A stretch of 64,000 nt of DNA, taken from assembly GCA_900319235.1 (NCBI GenBank), contig ONNR01000006.1:96643-160642 (forward strand), in the 5' to 3' direction. The notes below the pieces were generated by a model that worked only from the letters and a program-made list of their open reading frames with translations, searched no databases and had not been told where the DNA came from. The DNA is from an uncultured Prevotellaceae bacterium. GTDB lineage: Bacteria > Bacteroidota > Bacteroidia > Bacteroidales > UBA3663. The position numbers were made by a program, and so were the translations under genes. The stretch's first letter is position 1. Each line of letters starts with the position of its first letter. Of the stretch, positions 26,424-33,715 are shown piece by piece.

Positions 26424-27773
26424 TCACAGCTGGCTGCAGCCGTCGTCCTGCTCATGCGGACCGGTGGCGGGACCTTCTTCGGATTCTCCTTGCCGTATGC
26501 CCAGAAAGCCCTCCAGAGACTCGATGCGGGAGATGATCCCCGATTCGGTCGCACGCGCCCTTTCAAGGTCATTGGTCGCATACTTCAGCTCGATGCGCAT
26601 CTTCTCACCCTGGCGGTCCAGTGTCGGCTTGGAGGATTCCCAAGCCTTGCGCTTTTCATCCAGACGGCTGCATTCCTCCTCACCGCAGCGGATCAGCTTA
26701 CGGATCCTGGCGATTCTTCCGATGATACCGTCATTAGCCTTCTCCTTCTCCTCGATGCTCTCCTGCAGCTTCGAGTAGGAGGCGGAGAGAGCGTTCCTCT
26801 TCGATTCAAGCGCCTCGATATCCTTCCCAGCTGCCTCCAGCTCCTCGCGCATCTCGGAGAGCTGCTTCATCGCGAACATGCGCGTCTTCTCATCAAGGCC
26901 CTTTTCATCATAGACGAAGGAGACTGACATGTCATCGTGGCTGCCCCTAGCACTGATGCCGGGGAGCGCCTCTGCAAGGGATCGTTTCGTCACCTCCTCC
27001 CCCTCCTCGACGAGGGACCTCAGAATGCCGAGGTAGAAGGCATGGAGACGTTCACCGTCACCGAAGGAGTCATCCACTCCGTCAGAGCCGAGGAAGACGG
27101 CAAAGGGTCCTGCTCCGCCGCCCTGCCAGGCATAGCGGAACCCTGCAAGGGCATCCCTGTCACAAATGGAGGTGGTGCTGTTGAGGAAGCACCTCTCGTC
27201 CCAGGGCACGGGCTCGAAGATGCGGCCGTCATCTGAAAACATGACGCAGTGGCCGTCACCTATGTGAAAGGCCACCCAGTAGCCGCGAGCCTGGAAATAG
27301 GCCATCAGCGTGCTGCCATAGGCTTTCTCGAGTTCTCGTCCCTCCTGGAAATCCTTCACATGCTCAGGCTTCACACCCTGCAGCTCCTCTGGCGAGAGTG
27401 GGTCCAAGCGCGCATCCTGCTCAATGCCCTCCTGCCAGCGGAAGATGATCGAGGTGAAGAGGCGAGTGAGTGCGGCATCCTGTATCCCGTATCCCTCGGG
27501 GTGATCACCGGGACCCGCCTGAACAAGCACGGGCGCGGAGAAAAGTTCGGCGGGATTTCCCCTGACGAACTCGAGGATGGTATCCCTGGTGACTTCGACA
27601 AGGAGGCGCGAGCCCCTGTCACTTCGGAAGTAGCGGTTCCCTCCATGTCCATCGCAGACGATGGCGATATGGGTTCCTGTCTCTTCATCAAAAAGGTAAA
27701 GCGAGGAATCCTGACACGGCTTCCCCGTGGTCTTGTGGCTTTCGCCCATACAAGAATGATTGTATCCTTTCAT
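26424..27773 (-). CDS. PP2C-family protein phosphatase with coiled-coil tail, 449 aa
   Basis: Residues ~1-290 carry the PP2C (PPM) metal-dependent phosphatase motifs: CQDSS, VCDGHGG, IGDGHC, GSDGVDDSF and SHDDMSV, with all metal-binding Asp residues present. It is a PrpC/TerY-P-type phosphatase of Ser/Thr residues. Residues ~300-420 form a long coiled coil, an uncommon addition that probably tethers it to a partner. It belongs to a triad with the kinase (28728-29993) and the vWA protein (27952-28701), the arrangement called the TerY-P triad. A 178-base gap with a 7-bp hairpin (27926-27946) separates it from the vWA gene; I see no gene there. Confidence 0.92.
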   Translation of the reverse strand: MKGYNHSCMGESHKTTGKPCQDSSLYLFDEETGTHIAIVCDGHGGNRYFRSDRGSRLLVEVTRDTILEFVRGNPAELFSAPVLVQAGPGDHPEGYGIQDAALTRLFTSIIFRWQEGIEQDARLDPLSPEELQGVKPEHVKDFQEGRELEKAYGSTLMAYFQARGYWVAFHIGDGHCVMFSDDGRIFEPVPWDERCFLNSTTSICDRDALAGFRYAWQGGGAGPFAVFLGSDGVDDSFGDGERLHAFYLGILRSLVEEGEEVTKRSLAEALPGISARGSHDDMSVSFVYDEKGLDEKTRMFAMKQLSEMREELEAAGKDIEALESKRNALSASYSKLQESIEEKEKANDGIIGRIARIRKLIRCGEEECSRLDEKRKAWESSKPTLDRQGEKMRIELKYATNDLERARATESGIISRIESLEGFLGIRQGESEEGPATGPHEQDDGCSQL

Positions 27774-27925
27774 GTCTCTTCATTTGCTGCCGGCGTTCAC
27801 AGGCGGCTGTCAACGTGCGGCATGATGTCATTATGGTTTCGTATTCGAAAGGCCGGAAGCTCCCGCCTCTGCCGCTAGGGATCCGCCGAGAAGGTCCCGA
27901 AGGAAGCCATTCTCAGCGGATGTCC

Positions 27926-27946
27926 ATGCCGGACGGGAGCCGGCAT
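27926..27946. other. Hairpin in the vWA-PP2C gap
   Basis: ATGCCGG-ACGGGAG-CCGGCAT is a perfect 7-bp stem just after the vWA stop on the minus strand. It lacks a T run, so it could set the ratio of upstream to downstream mRNA rather than stop transcription. Confidence 0.4.
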
Positions 27947-27951
27947 TCACG

Positions 27952-28701
27952 TCAGTCCCAGTCAGTCCAGTTGTCCTTCTTGGGTTCCGCGGGTTCAAGC
28001 TTGCCTTCCTCGACGGAAGAGGGCTTGTTGTTCTCAATGCCCTGCTTCACCGCCGCGATCACCTGCCCCTGCTTAGTGGTGTCGGCCGTCGTGGCGCTGG
28101 TGCTTCCAATCTGTGAAGTGGTCAAGGCCACAAGGCGGATAACCTTGCGCAGGCTCTCGATATCATGCACATCGAAGACTCCCTCCTTGTCGAGACAGAA
28201 CTGTGCTAGGGCATCCTTGTCCGCATCATTGCCGATAGCGATGGCAACACGGATACCCTTCATGAACCACTTGTTCCGCTTAAGGGAATTCAATCCGGCG
28301 GCAAAGTCGTCCGTTGGATGTCCATCAGACAAGAGAATCACAGCTGGAGCGAAAAAGCCGCCCTCGGACTTCATGAATGCCGAGCGGGACAACTTGCGGG
28401 AAAGCTCGCGGCAGGCCTCGCCCATGTCCGTCAGGCCGGCAGCCTGGATATCAAGCCACTCGAAGTCTGATGCGAGCTTGGGTTCGCTGTAGACCCATTC
28501 CACACCGGAGGAGAACTTGAGAACGGCAACACGGATCTCTGCATCGTTGTTATTCACTGAAATGTCATTCACCATCGGGAGGACGTTGCGGATAGCATCG
28601 TTCACTGCACCGATCTTACCACCTTCCATGCTGGACGATGCGTCCACCAGGAAGAACAATACCATCGTCCTGCGAGGCATTGGTTCGTTAAAAACTGGCA
28701 T
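27952..28701 (-). CDS. TerY-like vWA-domain protein, 249 aa
   Basis: A TerY-type von Willebrand A domain occupies residues ~12-190: TMVLFFLVDASSSMEGGK (metal-binding DASSSM), LTDMGEAC with the Thr ligand, and LLSDGHPTDD. A Thr/Ser/Lys-rich C-terminal tail of ~50 residues follows, ending in NWTDWD. The start at 28701 follows the family; the frame runs open upstream to 28848, but that part overlaps the kinase gene and looks non-coding. Its position between kinase and PP2C genes is the classical TerY-P triad, in which vWA is thought to scaffold or be the phosphorylated target. Confidence 0.92.
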   Translation of the reverse strand: MPVFNEPMPRRTMVLFFLVDASSSMEGGKIGAVNDAIRNVLPMVNDISVNNNDAEIRVAVLKFSSGVEWVYSEPKLASDFEWLDIQAAGLTDMGEACRELSRKLSRSAFMKSEGGFFAPAVILLSDGHPTDDFAAGLNSLKRNKWFMKGIRVAIAIGNDADKDALAQFCLDKEGVFDVHDIESLRKVIRLVALTTSQIGSTSATTADTTKQGQVIAAVKQGIENNKPSSVEEGKLEPAEPKKDNWTDWD

Positions 28702-28727
28702 ACCTTTTCTGTTTTTGTTTGTTTTGA

Positions 28728-29993
28728 TTATAGTATAGTCCCCTTCTTGTTGAAGGAACCGAATGTCACGATAAGACCCTTCTTGACGGGCATCACCTCT
28801 CCGGGAGAGACAATCTTCGTGCGGCCGCTGGGCGTATCGACGGACCATTTGGTGCCGCTGATGTTCTTGAGAAGGAGCATCGACTTGTCAGACTTGTCCT
28901 GGATAACCTCCACGTCAGGCACCTCGTCCCTGTCTATGTAGAGGAGATTGCCCTTCGTCAGTGCCAGGCTGCGCTTCTCTATCTGAAGGATGCTGGGAAT
29001 ATCGAAGCTGTGCCGGCAGTTCATGCAGCGGCATCCTGACGCACCGTCGATGTAGGTCTCCTCCCCGCAGTGGGGGCAGATCACCAGATTATCCCTCACG
29101 GCCATGATCACGCTCTGCCACTGGAGCTCGGTAAGTCTGCGCGTGGGATTGAGGAGACGGTCCTTGCCGAATTCCGTGATGAACGTCCTGCGGAGTATTC
29201 CTGGCAGGTTCGGCCAATGGCGGATTACGTTGGGGTGGACACCGCGGACCGGTCGGTTGGAACTGTCATCGGGATCGCAGATGAAGAGGATCTCGCTGCC
29301 GTAGAAGCGTCGCTCGGCATCTTCCTCCATACAAGGGCATGAGGCGACCCTGGCTCCCTCGAAGGGATGGTTTCCGCAGAAGAGCAGGAATAGGATGACG
29401 GCCAGCGAGAACTTGTCGCTGTGCGCATTGGGATTCTGGCCGGTGACTACCTCCGGAGCCATGTAGCGCATCTTCCCCTTGATGCCGGACTTCTCCCCGT
29501 GCGGAAAGACATTGTCGTTGTCTACGATGAGGACATGGCCGGTCTTCGGCTCGATGAAGAAGTTGCCGTCGTTCAGATCCTGGTAGCTCAATCCCTGTGC
29601 GTGAAGGGCCTTGAAACCTTCGCAGATCTCCATAGCAGCCACCGTTATCGCATGGTAGCTTTCAAATCTGTACTTTGCCCGGAGAAAGCCGGTGAACTCG
29701 TAATAACCCTCCGGACGGAGCTTCATGATATAGCCGAAACTGCCGTACTCCTTTCTGGTGATGTGAAGAGGCCAGAGGAACACATCCGACGGTGCACCGT
29801 TCTTGATGTTCTCCGCTAGATTGTCGTAGAAGCGGTCATCCGGACGATCAGTATACCACTTCAGGGCCATCATGCCACTATCGGTCTTCACCGCATAAAC
29901 GATGCCCTGGCCTCCACGCCCGAGCTCTTTCTCAACTACGGCGGTCCCACCATCGGTGAGATGCACCGTCATTCCTTTCTTGAGTTCTAACAT
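28728..29993 (-). CDS. Protein kinase with zinc ribbon and C-terminal beta domain, 421 aa
   Basis: Ser/Thr-type kinase fold: Gly-rich loop GRGGQGIVY (~25-33), Lys45 in ALKWY, catalytic loop YQDLNDGN with Asp139, and the metal-binding Asp158 in VDNDN (DND instead of DFG). It lacks HRD (YQD instead), as in TerY-P kinases. After the kinase domain comes a zinc ribbon with two Cys pairs (CPHCGEE ... CRCMNC, ~310-335) and a small C-terminal beta-rich module of FHA- or OB-like look (~345-421). It is the first gene of the seven-gene operon ending at 23003. Likely cytoplasmic, opposing the PP2C enzyme. Confidence 0.92.
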   Translation of the reverse strand: MLELKKGMTVHLTDGGTAVVEKELGRGGQGIVYAVKTDSGMMALKWYTDRPDDRFYDNLAENIKNGAPSDVFLWPLHITRKEYGSFGYIMKLRPEGYYEFTGFLRAKYRFESYHAITVAAMEICEGFKALHAQGLSYQDLNDGNFFIEPKTGHVLIVDNDNVFPHGEKSGIKGKMRYMAPEVVTGQNPNAHSDKFSLAVILFLLFCGNHPFEGARVASCPCMEEDAERRFYGSEILFICDPDDSSNRPVRGVHPNVIRHWPNLPGILRRTFITEFGKDRLLNPTRRLTELQWQSVIMAVRDNLVICPHCGEETYIDGASGCRCMNCRHSFDIPSILQIEKRSLALTKGNLLYIDRDEVPDVEVIQDKSDKSMLLLKNISGTKWSVDTPSGRTKIVSPGEVMPVKKGLIVTFGSFNKKGTIL

Positions 29994-30024
29994 ACTTGAA
30001 TATATTTGTCTGTTTGCTTTTGCT

Positions 30025-30067
30025 GAAAAAAAAACGGGATGGTACTCTCCATGGGATTTCCCATCCC
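30025..30067 (-). terminator. Intrinsic terminator
   Basis: On the minus strand CGGGATGG and CCATCCCG form an 8-bp stem, followed by nine T. It closes the small unit 30245-30081 and lies 32 bases before the kinase start, so the kinase operon depends on its own promoter or on read-through. Confidence 0.85.
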
Positions 30068-30080
30068 GCCCCTATCCGAT

Positions 30081-30245
30081 TCAGAAGCCCAAGGCATCCA
30101 TCATGTCATCGATGGAGCCGCCCCTTTCGCGGAAGGCCTCGTAATCATCACCACCAAGTGCGTAGAACGTCTCGCGTTCCCAGTCGTAATCGTCGGACGA
30201 GCAGTCTTAGCAGGGCTCGTCATCATAATCGTCGTAACAAATCAT
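30081..30245 (-). pseudogene. Small acidic protein gene with an in-frame TAA at codon 13
   Basis: From the ATG at 30245 the frame reads a Tyr/Asp-rich start (MICYDDYDDEPC), then TAA at 30209-30207, and then continues in the same frame for 41 codons (DCSSDDYDWERE ... DDMMDALGF) to a TGA at 30081. The part after the stop looks like true protein. One base change from TAC or TAT (Tyr) would explain the stop. The unit is complete otherwise: GTTTAC/GCATAA motif 44 bases upstream and terminator behind. It is either recently broken or read through. Confidence 0.55.
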
Positions 30246-30280
30246 ACTTTTTTCGTTTTGATGTTCGTGATAAATTTCTT

Positions 30281-30310
30281 CCTTTATGCAGGAAAAGCGG
30301 AAAGGTAAAC
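30281..30310 (-). promoter_or_regulatory. GTTTAC-N15-GCATAA motif, copy 5
   Basis: On the minus strand GTTTACCTTTC begins at 30310 and GCATAAAGG at 30289, 21 bases apart. It drives towards the small gene at 30245. Confidence 0.7.
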
Positions 30311-30324
30311 AGTTCCTGCTGAAT

Positions 30325-30498
30325 TCACTTGAAACTTTTTCGTATGGTGCGCCAGATAATGCCGCCCAACTTCCTCTCCATCCCCGCCTTCGTCGTAGGA
30401 ATGCCGGTCACCCTTGCAACCAGCCGTTTCAGTCTCGTGATGCCCAATGCCCTCCTTAGAGAGAAGCTCAGGCCTGGAATCCTAGTATTCGTTGCCAT
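30325..30498 (-). CDS. Small basic hypothetical protein, 57 aa
   Basis: A short, strongly basic protein (many Arg and Lys; segments SFSLRRALGITRLK and GIPTTKAGMERKLG). The pattern is like small conserved basic proteins I have seen in Bacteroidales, but I cannot name a family. An in-frame ATG at 30519 would sit within the promoter motif, so I choose 30498. The GTTTAC/GCATAA motif directly upstream supports that it is a real gene. It may bind nucleic acid; that is inference. Confidence 0.5.
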   Translation of the reverse strand: MATNTRIPGLSFSLRRALGITRLKRLVARVTGIPTTKAGMERKLGGIIWRTIRKSFK

Positions 30499-30519
30499 GT
30501 CTTCAAGTTTTTTGTTCAT

Positions 30520-30549
30520 CCCTTATGCACCGGAAACGAAAAGGTAAAC
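30520..30549 (-). promoter_or_regulatory. GTTTAC-N15-GCATAA motif, copy 6
   Basis: On the minus strand GTTTACCTTTT begins at 30549 and GCATAAGGG at 30528, 21 bases apart. It faces the 57-aa gene and is divergent from the sigma-factor gene about 310 bases away. Confidence 0.7.
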
Positions 30550-30600
30550 AGCGAATAAAAAAAGTGATGAATCTTTTTCCTTACGCGCGTACACCTAGTT

Positions 30601-30735
30601 TATTTTTGCATGGGTTATCTGCATGGAATCCGAATAACAAGGAAACGACAAGCCCGTGCCTCTCCCACTAGGGAGAGACAGAGATAGGAAGCCCGGCATA
30701 TCACCTTGATACCCCTTCAGCGCAAAAAAAAAACT
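30601..30735 (+). ncRNA. Candidate structured non-coding RNA
   Basis: A -7-like box TATTTTTG (30601-30608) precedes ~120 bases with no open frame. The segment 30612-30715 can close on itself: GGG-x-TATC near 30612 pairs with GATA-x-CCC near 30708 with one mismatch, and CTCTCCC-ACTA-GGGAGAG near 30660-30677 is a perfect inner hairpin. A ten-A run follows. A closing stem plus inner hairpin is the general shape of 6S-type RNA, but it is short for that. It could also be an untranslated leader. Confidence 0.35.
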
Positions 30736-30804
30736 AAAAAAACAGGCAAAAGACGTGTGAAAACGGGTAAAATTACCCCTTTGTTCACTTTTTTGGGAAT
30801 AAGT

Positions 30805-30836
30805 TTTGACAATTCATGAAAAAACGCGTATCTTTG
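30805..30836 (+). promoter_or_regulatory. Housekeeping promoter of the sigma-factor operon
   Basis: TTTG at 30805-30808, a 20-base spacer and TATCTTTG at 30829-30836 match the Bacteroidota consensus exactly. The transcript should start near 30843, leaving a ~17-nt leader before the ATG at 30861. Confidence 0.85.
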
Positions 30837-30860
30837 CACAAGAAAAAACACAAAAATACT

Positions 30861-31688
30861 ATGCCTACAAGATCCTATTCAGACAAGGAGATCATTGACT
30901 CCTTTTACAAGGGCATTCAGGAACCCCTCAACTGGTTCTACATCACATCCATGCCCAAGTTCATTAACCATTTCAAGATCGAGGCTGCAACAGAAGCCGG
31001 GAAGGCCCTTGAGAACATGAGGTTCAGAAAGGACGATTCCTATATCGATGACCTGTTCCAGGACAGTATAGAGAAGCTGCTTCACAAGATCCTAGACAGG
31101 AAACTCTTCGTGGAGGATGACACCGTCTTCGTCACGCGCAAGAACGGCAGCGTAGAGAAGCTTGACTCCAGCCTGTACAGCTATCTCCAGGGCATCGGCG
31201 ACTTTACATTGAAGACGATCATCCGTATTTCCGGCAGTAACATTTCCGCTAGCTGGGAGGATCTGCTGGAAAGGGTGAAGAGCGTGGGCTATGAAGAGGG
31301 CCTTGATGGAGAAGAGGCTCCCACTCAGCCCGTCGTTCCACCATCTTCCGGCGATGATGCCGACGAGGAGGAGACCGAGGCTGGCAGTTCAGGACTCGAC
31401 ATATTCAGCCTTATCGATGACGAGGACAATGATATGGACACGGACTGGAATGACCTCGTCCGTGCGACAAAGGAGATTGTCGCAAACATGAAGGAACCCT
31501 GCAAGAGCATCTTCCGCCTGACCTATTACCAGGAGAACGGGAAGAAGATGCCGGATGAAAAGATTGCGGAAGAAATGGGATACAGCGGCTCCACCGTCGT
31601 AAAGACAACCAGGAACCGCTGCCACAACAAGTTCCACAAGAAGCTTATTGAAGTCTTTGGTGAAATAAAAGGATACAGGAGAAAATGA
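30861..31688 (+). CDS. Sigma-70-family (ECF-like) RNA polymerase sigma factor, 275 aa
   Basis: Residues ~50-75 contain a region-2-like segment (DDSYIDDLFQDSIEKLL), and residues ~205-260 a region 4 helix-turn-helix (CKSIFRLTYYQEN ... DEKIAEEMGYSGSTVVKTTRNRCHNKF). Between them lies a ~60-residue acidic linker (Asp/Glu/Ser), longer than in most ECF factors. The upstream in-frame ATG at 30816 lies before the predicted transcript start, so 30861 is used. It overlaps the next gene by 4 bases (ATGA). With copies of the GTTTAC/GCATAA motif just upstream and across the cluster, I infer that this factor recognises that motif. Confidence 0.8.
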   Translation: MPTRSYSDKEIIDSFYKGIQEPLNWFYITSMPKFINHFKIEAATEAGKALENMRFRKDDSYIDDLFQDSIEKLLHKILDRKLFVEDDTVFVTRKNGSVEKLDSSLYSYLQGIGDFTLKTIIRISGSNISASWEDLLERVKSVGYEEGLDGEEAPTQPVVPPSSGDDADEEETEAGSSGLDIFSLIDDEDNDMDTDWNDLVRATKEIVANMKEPCKSIFRLTYYQENGKKMPDEKIAEEMGYSGSTVVKTTRNRCHNKFHKKLIEVFGEIKGYRRK

Positions 31689-32824
31689 ACATAATAGATG
31701 ACAACTATCTGGAACTCCTGGAAAAGGAGATTCGTGTACAGGAATCCATAAAGGCCGCAAAAAAGGCCTATCGGGCAACAATTGACGGGATGCTCGAGAA
31801 GGAGATCCGTGTACAGGAATCCCTGAAGGCCGCAAAGAAGGCCTATCGGGCGACCATTGACGGGATGCTCGAGAACGAGATCCGCGTGCAGGAATCCCTG
31901 AAGGCCGCAAAGAAGGCCCAGCAGGATGCCGAGGAACAGCTCCTCGGCAAAGAGTTCCGCGTGCAGGAATCCATGAAATCCATGAAGGCCGCACGCGATG
32001 CCTGCATCGCCAAACTGGAAAAGGAGGTCAACAATATCACCACAAGCAGACAGCAGGCGGACGCCCTCTACAAGAAACTCTCCAAGGAAACCGATGAACT
32101 GAATAAGATGTTCGATACAATCACCGACAAGTACGCGATAAAGCCGAAAGACATTTTCGAGAAGGCTGCATCGCTTGCTGATGAGCTCTCCGATAGATAC
32201 CGGACTCTTTATAACGAGGCAGATCGTCTGAACACCCTCATCTCCGATAAAATGAAAGAGGCCAAAACTTACGGGGAAAGTGCTCTCGTCTCTACGCTTG
32301 GGAACGAACAGACCGACGTGCAGAAGATGCTCTTCAGCATTAATACCGCCAAAAAGGACGTCAGCGAAATTGCCATCACGCTGGATGAATACGCAGCAGC
32401 ATTAGATATCGAAAAGAGACATCGGCGACGCCTATCAATCATCGCAATGGCTGCTGTACTGCTGTTCTTTGTCTTCGGCACGTGGCAATATGATATAAGC
32501 AGGACTTACAGTGCCGGCGAATACGGATTGGGTCTTGTCATTGCGAAAGACGCAAATGAGATCCAATCGCTCATCGAGGCCAAGGATTATGACCAGGCAC
32601 TTAAATTGATTGACAAGGAACTTGCCCGGCCGTTCAATCCTGAAAACTATCCAGACAAAGCACAGGCACAGCATGACCACTTGGTCGAGGAACAGGATCT
32701 GAAGCTCAAGAAGGCAAGCATACTCCTCATGCAGGGCAAGAAGAAGGAGGCAAAGGAAATCCTCAAGGCCCTGGATACGACTGAAGCAAAAGAAATACTT
32801 GACAAACTTTTCCTGCCATGGTAG
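31685..32824 (+). CDS. Coiled-coil protein with 25-aa repeats and one TM segment, 379 aa
   Basis: Residues 12-111 are four 25-residue repeats of the form LEKEIRVQES-(L/I)KAAKKAYRATIDGM, predicted as coiled coil. A second coil follows (~115-245). One transmembrane helix lies at ~253-272 (SIIAMAAVLLFFVFG), and a TPR-like pair of helices at the C-terminus (~285-375). The long coil should lie in the cytoplasm, the helical end outside, or the reverse. It overlaps the sigma-factor stop by 4 bases and the next gene by 7, so it is made with them. By position it could be a membrane-tied anti-sigma factor or sensor; no anti-sigma motif is visible. Confidence 0.75.
   Translation: MNIIDDNYLELLEKEIRVQESIKAAKKAYRATIDGMLEKEIRVQESLKAAKKAYRATIDGMLENEIRVQESLKAAKKAQQDAEEQLLGKEFRVQESMKSMKAARDACIAKLEKEVNNITTSRQQADALYKKLSKETDELNKMFDTITDKYAIKPKDIFEKAASLADELSDRYRTLYNEADRLNTLISDKMKEAKTYGESALVSTLGNEQTDVQKMLFSINTAKKDVSEIAITLDEYAAALDIEKRHRRRLSIIAMAAVLLFFVFGTWQYDISRTYSAGEYGLGLVIAKDANEIQSLIEAKDYDQALKLIDKELARPFNPENYPDKAQAQHDHLVEEQDLKLKKASILLMQGKKKEAKEILKALDTTEAKEILDKLFLPW
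31718..32017 (+). repeat. Four 75-bp coding repeats
   Basis: Four in-frame 75-bp units encode the 25-residue coil repeat. Units 1 and 2 are nearly the same in DNA; units 3 and 4 drift. The pattern fits recent duplication of a heptad-like block. Confidence 0.82.
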
Positions 32825-33714
32825 CATTACTGATCCTACTTGCAATCATCTTTATCCTGGCCATGCTAGCCTTGCCTTTCCTTTCTAATCTGATGAAAGA
32901 CTGTTTGGACCTCAAGGTGCCCCTCGAAAAGAAGTTCGAGGTATTCATCTCCCTGATAAATCAGGGAATTCTGGGCGGCAAGGGCGAGATTATCAAAACG
33001 AAAAGCAAGCGACAGGTGAACCTCTTCACCGATGACGAGGCCAACAAGATCATCAATCTCTATTACAGCACCGGGCATCTGACCGTCTTCCTGAAATTCA
33101 AGTGGTATCACAAGGAGATGGAATACGAGAAGACCTTCTACAACATGCGGAATCCATCCACATTCGAACAGAAGGATGCGGCAAACGAGTTTCTGGAGGA
33201 GGCGAGGATAAGGATGGTGAAGCACATGCAGTCTGCCTTGGGCACGCCGGAACAGGCCGCCAACCATACCAGAGCAGGCGTTGAGATGCCGGATGACCCG
33301 ATGTCCATATTGACCGATGTATACAAGGATCTTTCAAAGGACCAGTGTCGTGCAATCATGGGGTTTATGTATGTCATCGGCACTGCCGACGGGACTAGCG
33401 AGAACACGGTAATCAATAATCCCATGTTCCTCAACCAGCTGAGGACCCTTGGTCTGGCATGGAGCGAATGCAAGACACAGCTCACCGAAAAGGGCGAGGA
33501 CTACATCTACCAGCAGCTGAAGGGTATAGACAGCGGCCTTGCGGCCATGCTCATGTTGAACGCCTTCCCCCTTACCGAGGACAACGAAACCGGACCCGTA
33601 GAGAAAAGGGTATCCAAATTCTATGAGGCATTCAACAGGATTGGGTACGATGAGAAATCCGTCGACGAAAATATGCAAAAGGCACTTATGTTGATGGACA
33701 TGTTTGGAAAATGA
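32818..33714 (+). CDS. Membrane-anchored protein with TerB-like domain, 298 aa
   Basis: An N-terminal transmembrane helix (~3-22) is followed by a beta-containing domain (~25-130) and a helical C-terminal domain (~165-298). The latter holds FMYVIGTADGTSENTV and LGLAWSECKTQL, a TerB-like helical arrangement with the usual acidic 'DG' turn. Motifs near the end (F-N-RIGYDEKSV) match the protein at 11650-12213. It overlaps both neighbours' boundaries (7 bases with the upstream gene; 1 base before the caspase gene), so this is one translational block. TerB-like proteins sit at the membrane in Ter systems. The domain name is by eye. Confidence 0.68.
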   Translation: MVALLILLAIIFILAMLALPFLSNLMKDCLDLKVPLEKKFEVFISLINQGILGGKGEIIKTKSKRQVNLFTDDEANKIINLYYSTGHLTVFLKFKWYHKEMEYEKTFYNMRNPSTFEQKDAANEFLEEARIRMVKHMQSALGTPEQAANHTRAGVEMPDDPMSILTDVYKDLSKDQCRAIMGFMYVIGTADGTSENTVINNPMFLNQLRTLGLAWSECKTQLTEKGEDYIYQQLKGIDSGLAAMLMLNAFPLTEDNETGPVEKRVSKFYEAFNRIGYDEKSVDENMQKALMLMDMFGK

Positions 33715-33715
33715 C

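Noticed and set aside
27774..28037. 68-codon minus-strand frame between vWA and PP2C genes
   Set aside because: It mostly overlaps the end of the vWA gene in another frame, and the only part outside is Ala/Gly/Ser-rich without a start signal.
23003..29993. Full Zorya defence system
   Set aside because: ZorAB-like genes are present, but no ZorC, ZorD (SNF2-type) or ZorE (HNH) gene lies nearby, so the name Zorya is not applied to the operon.
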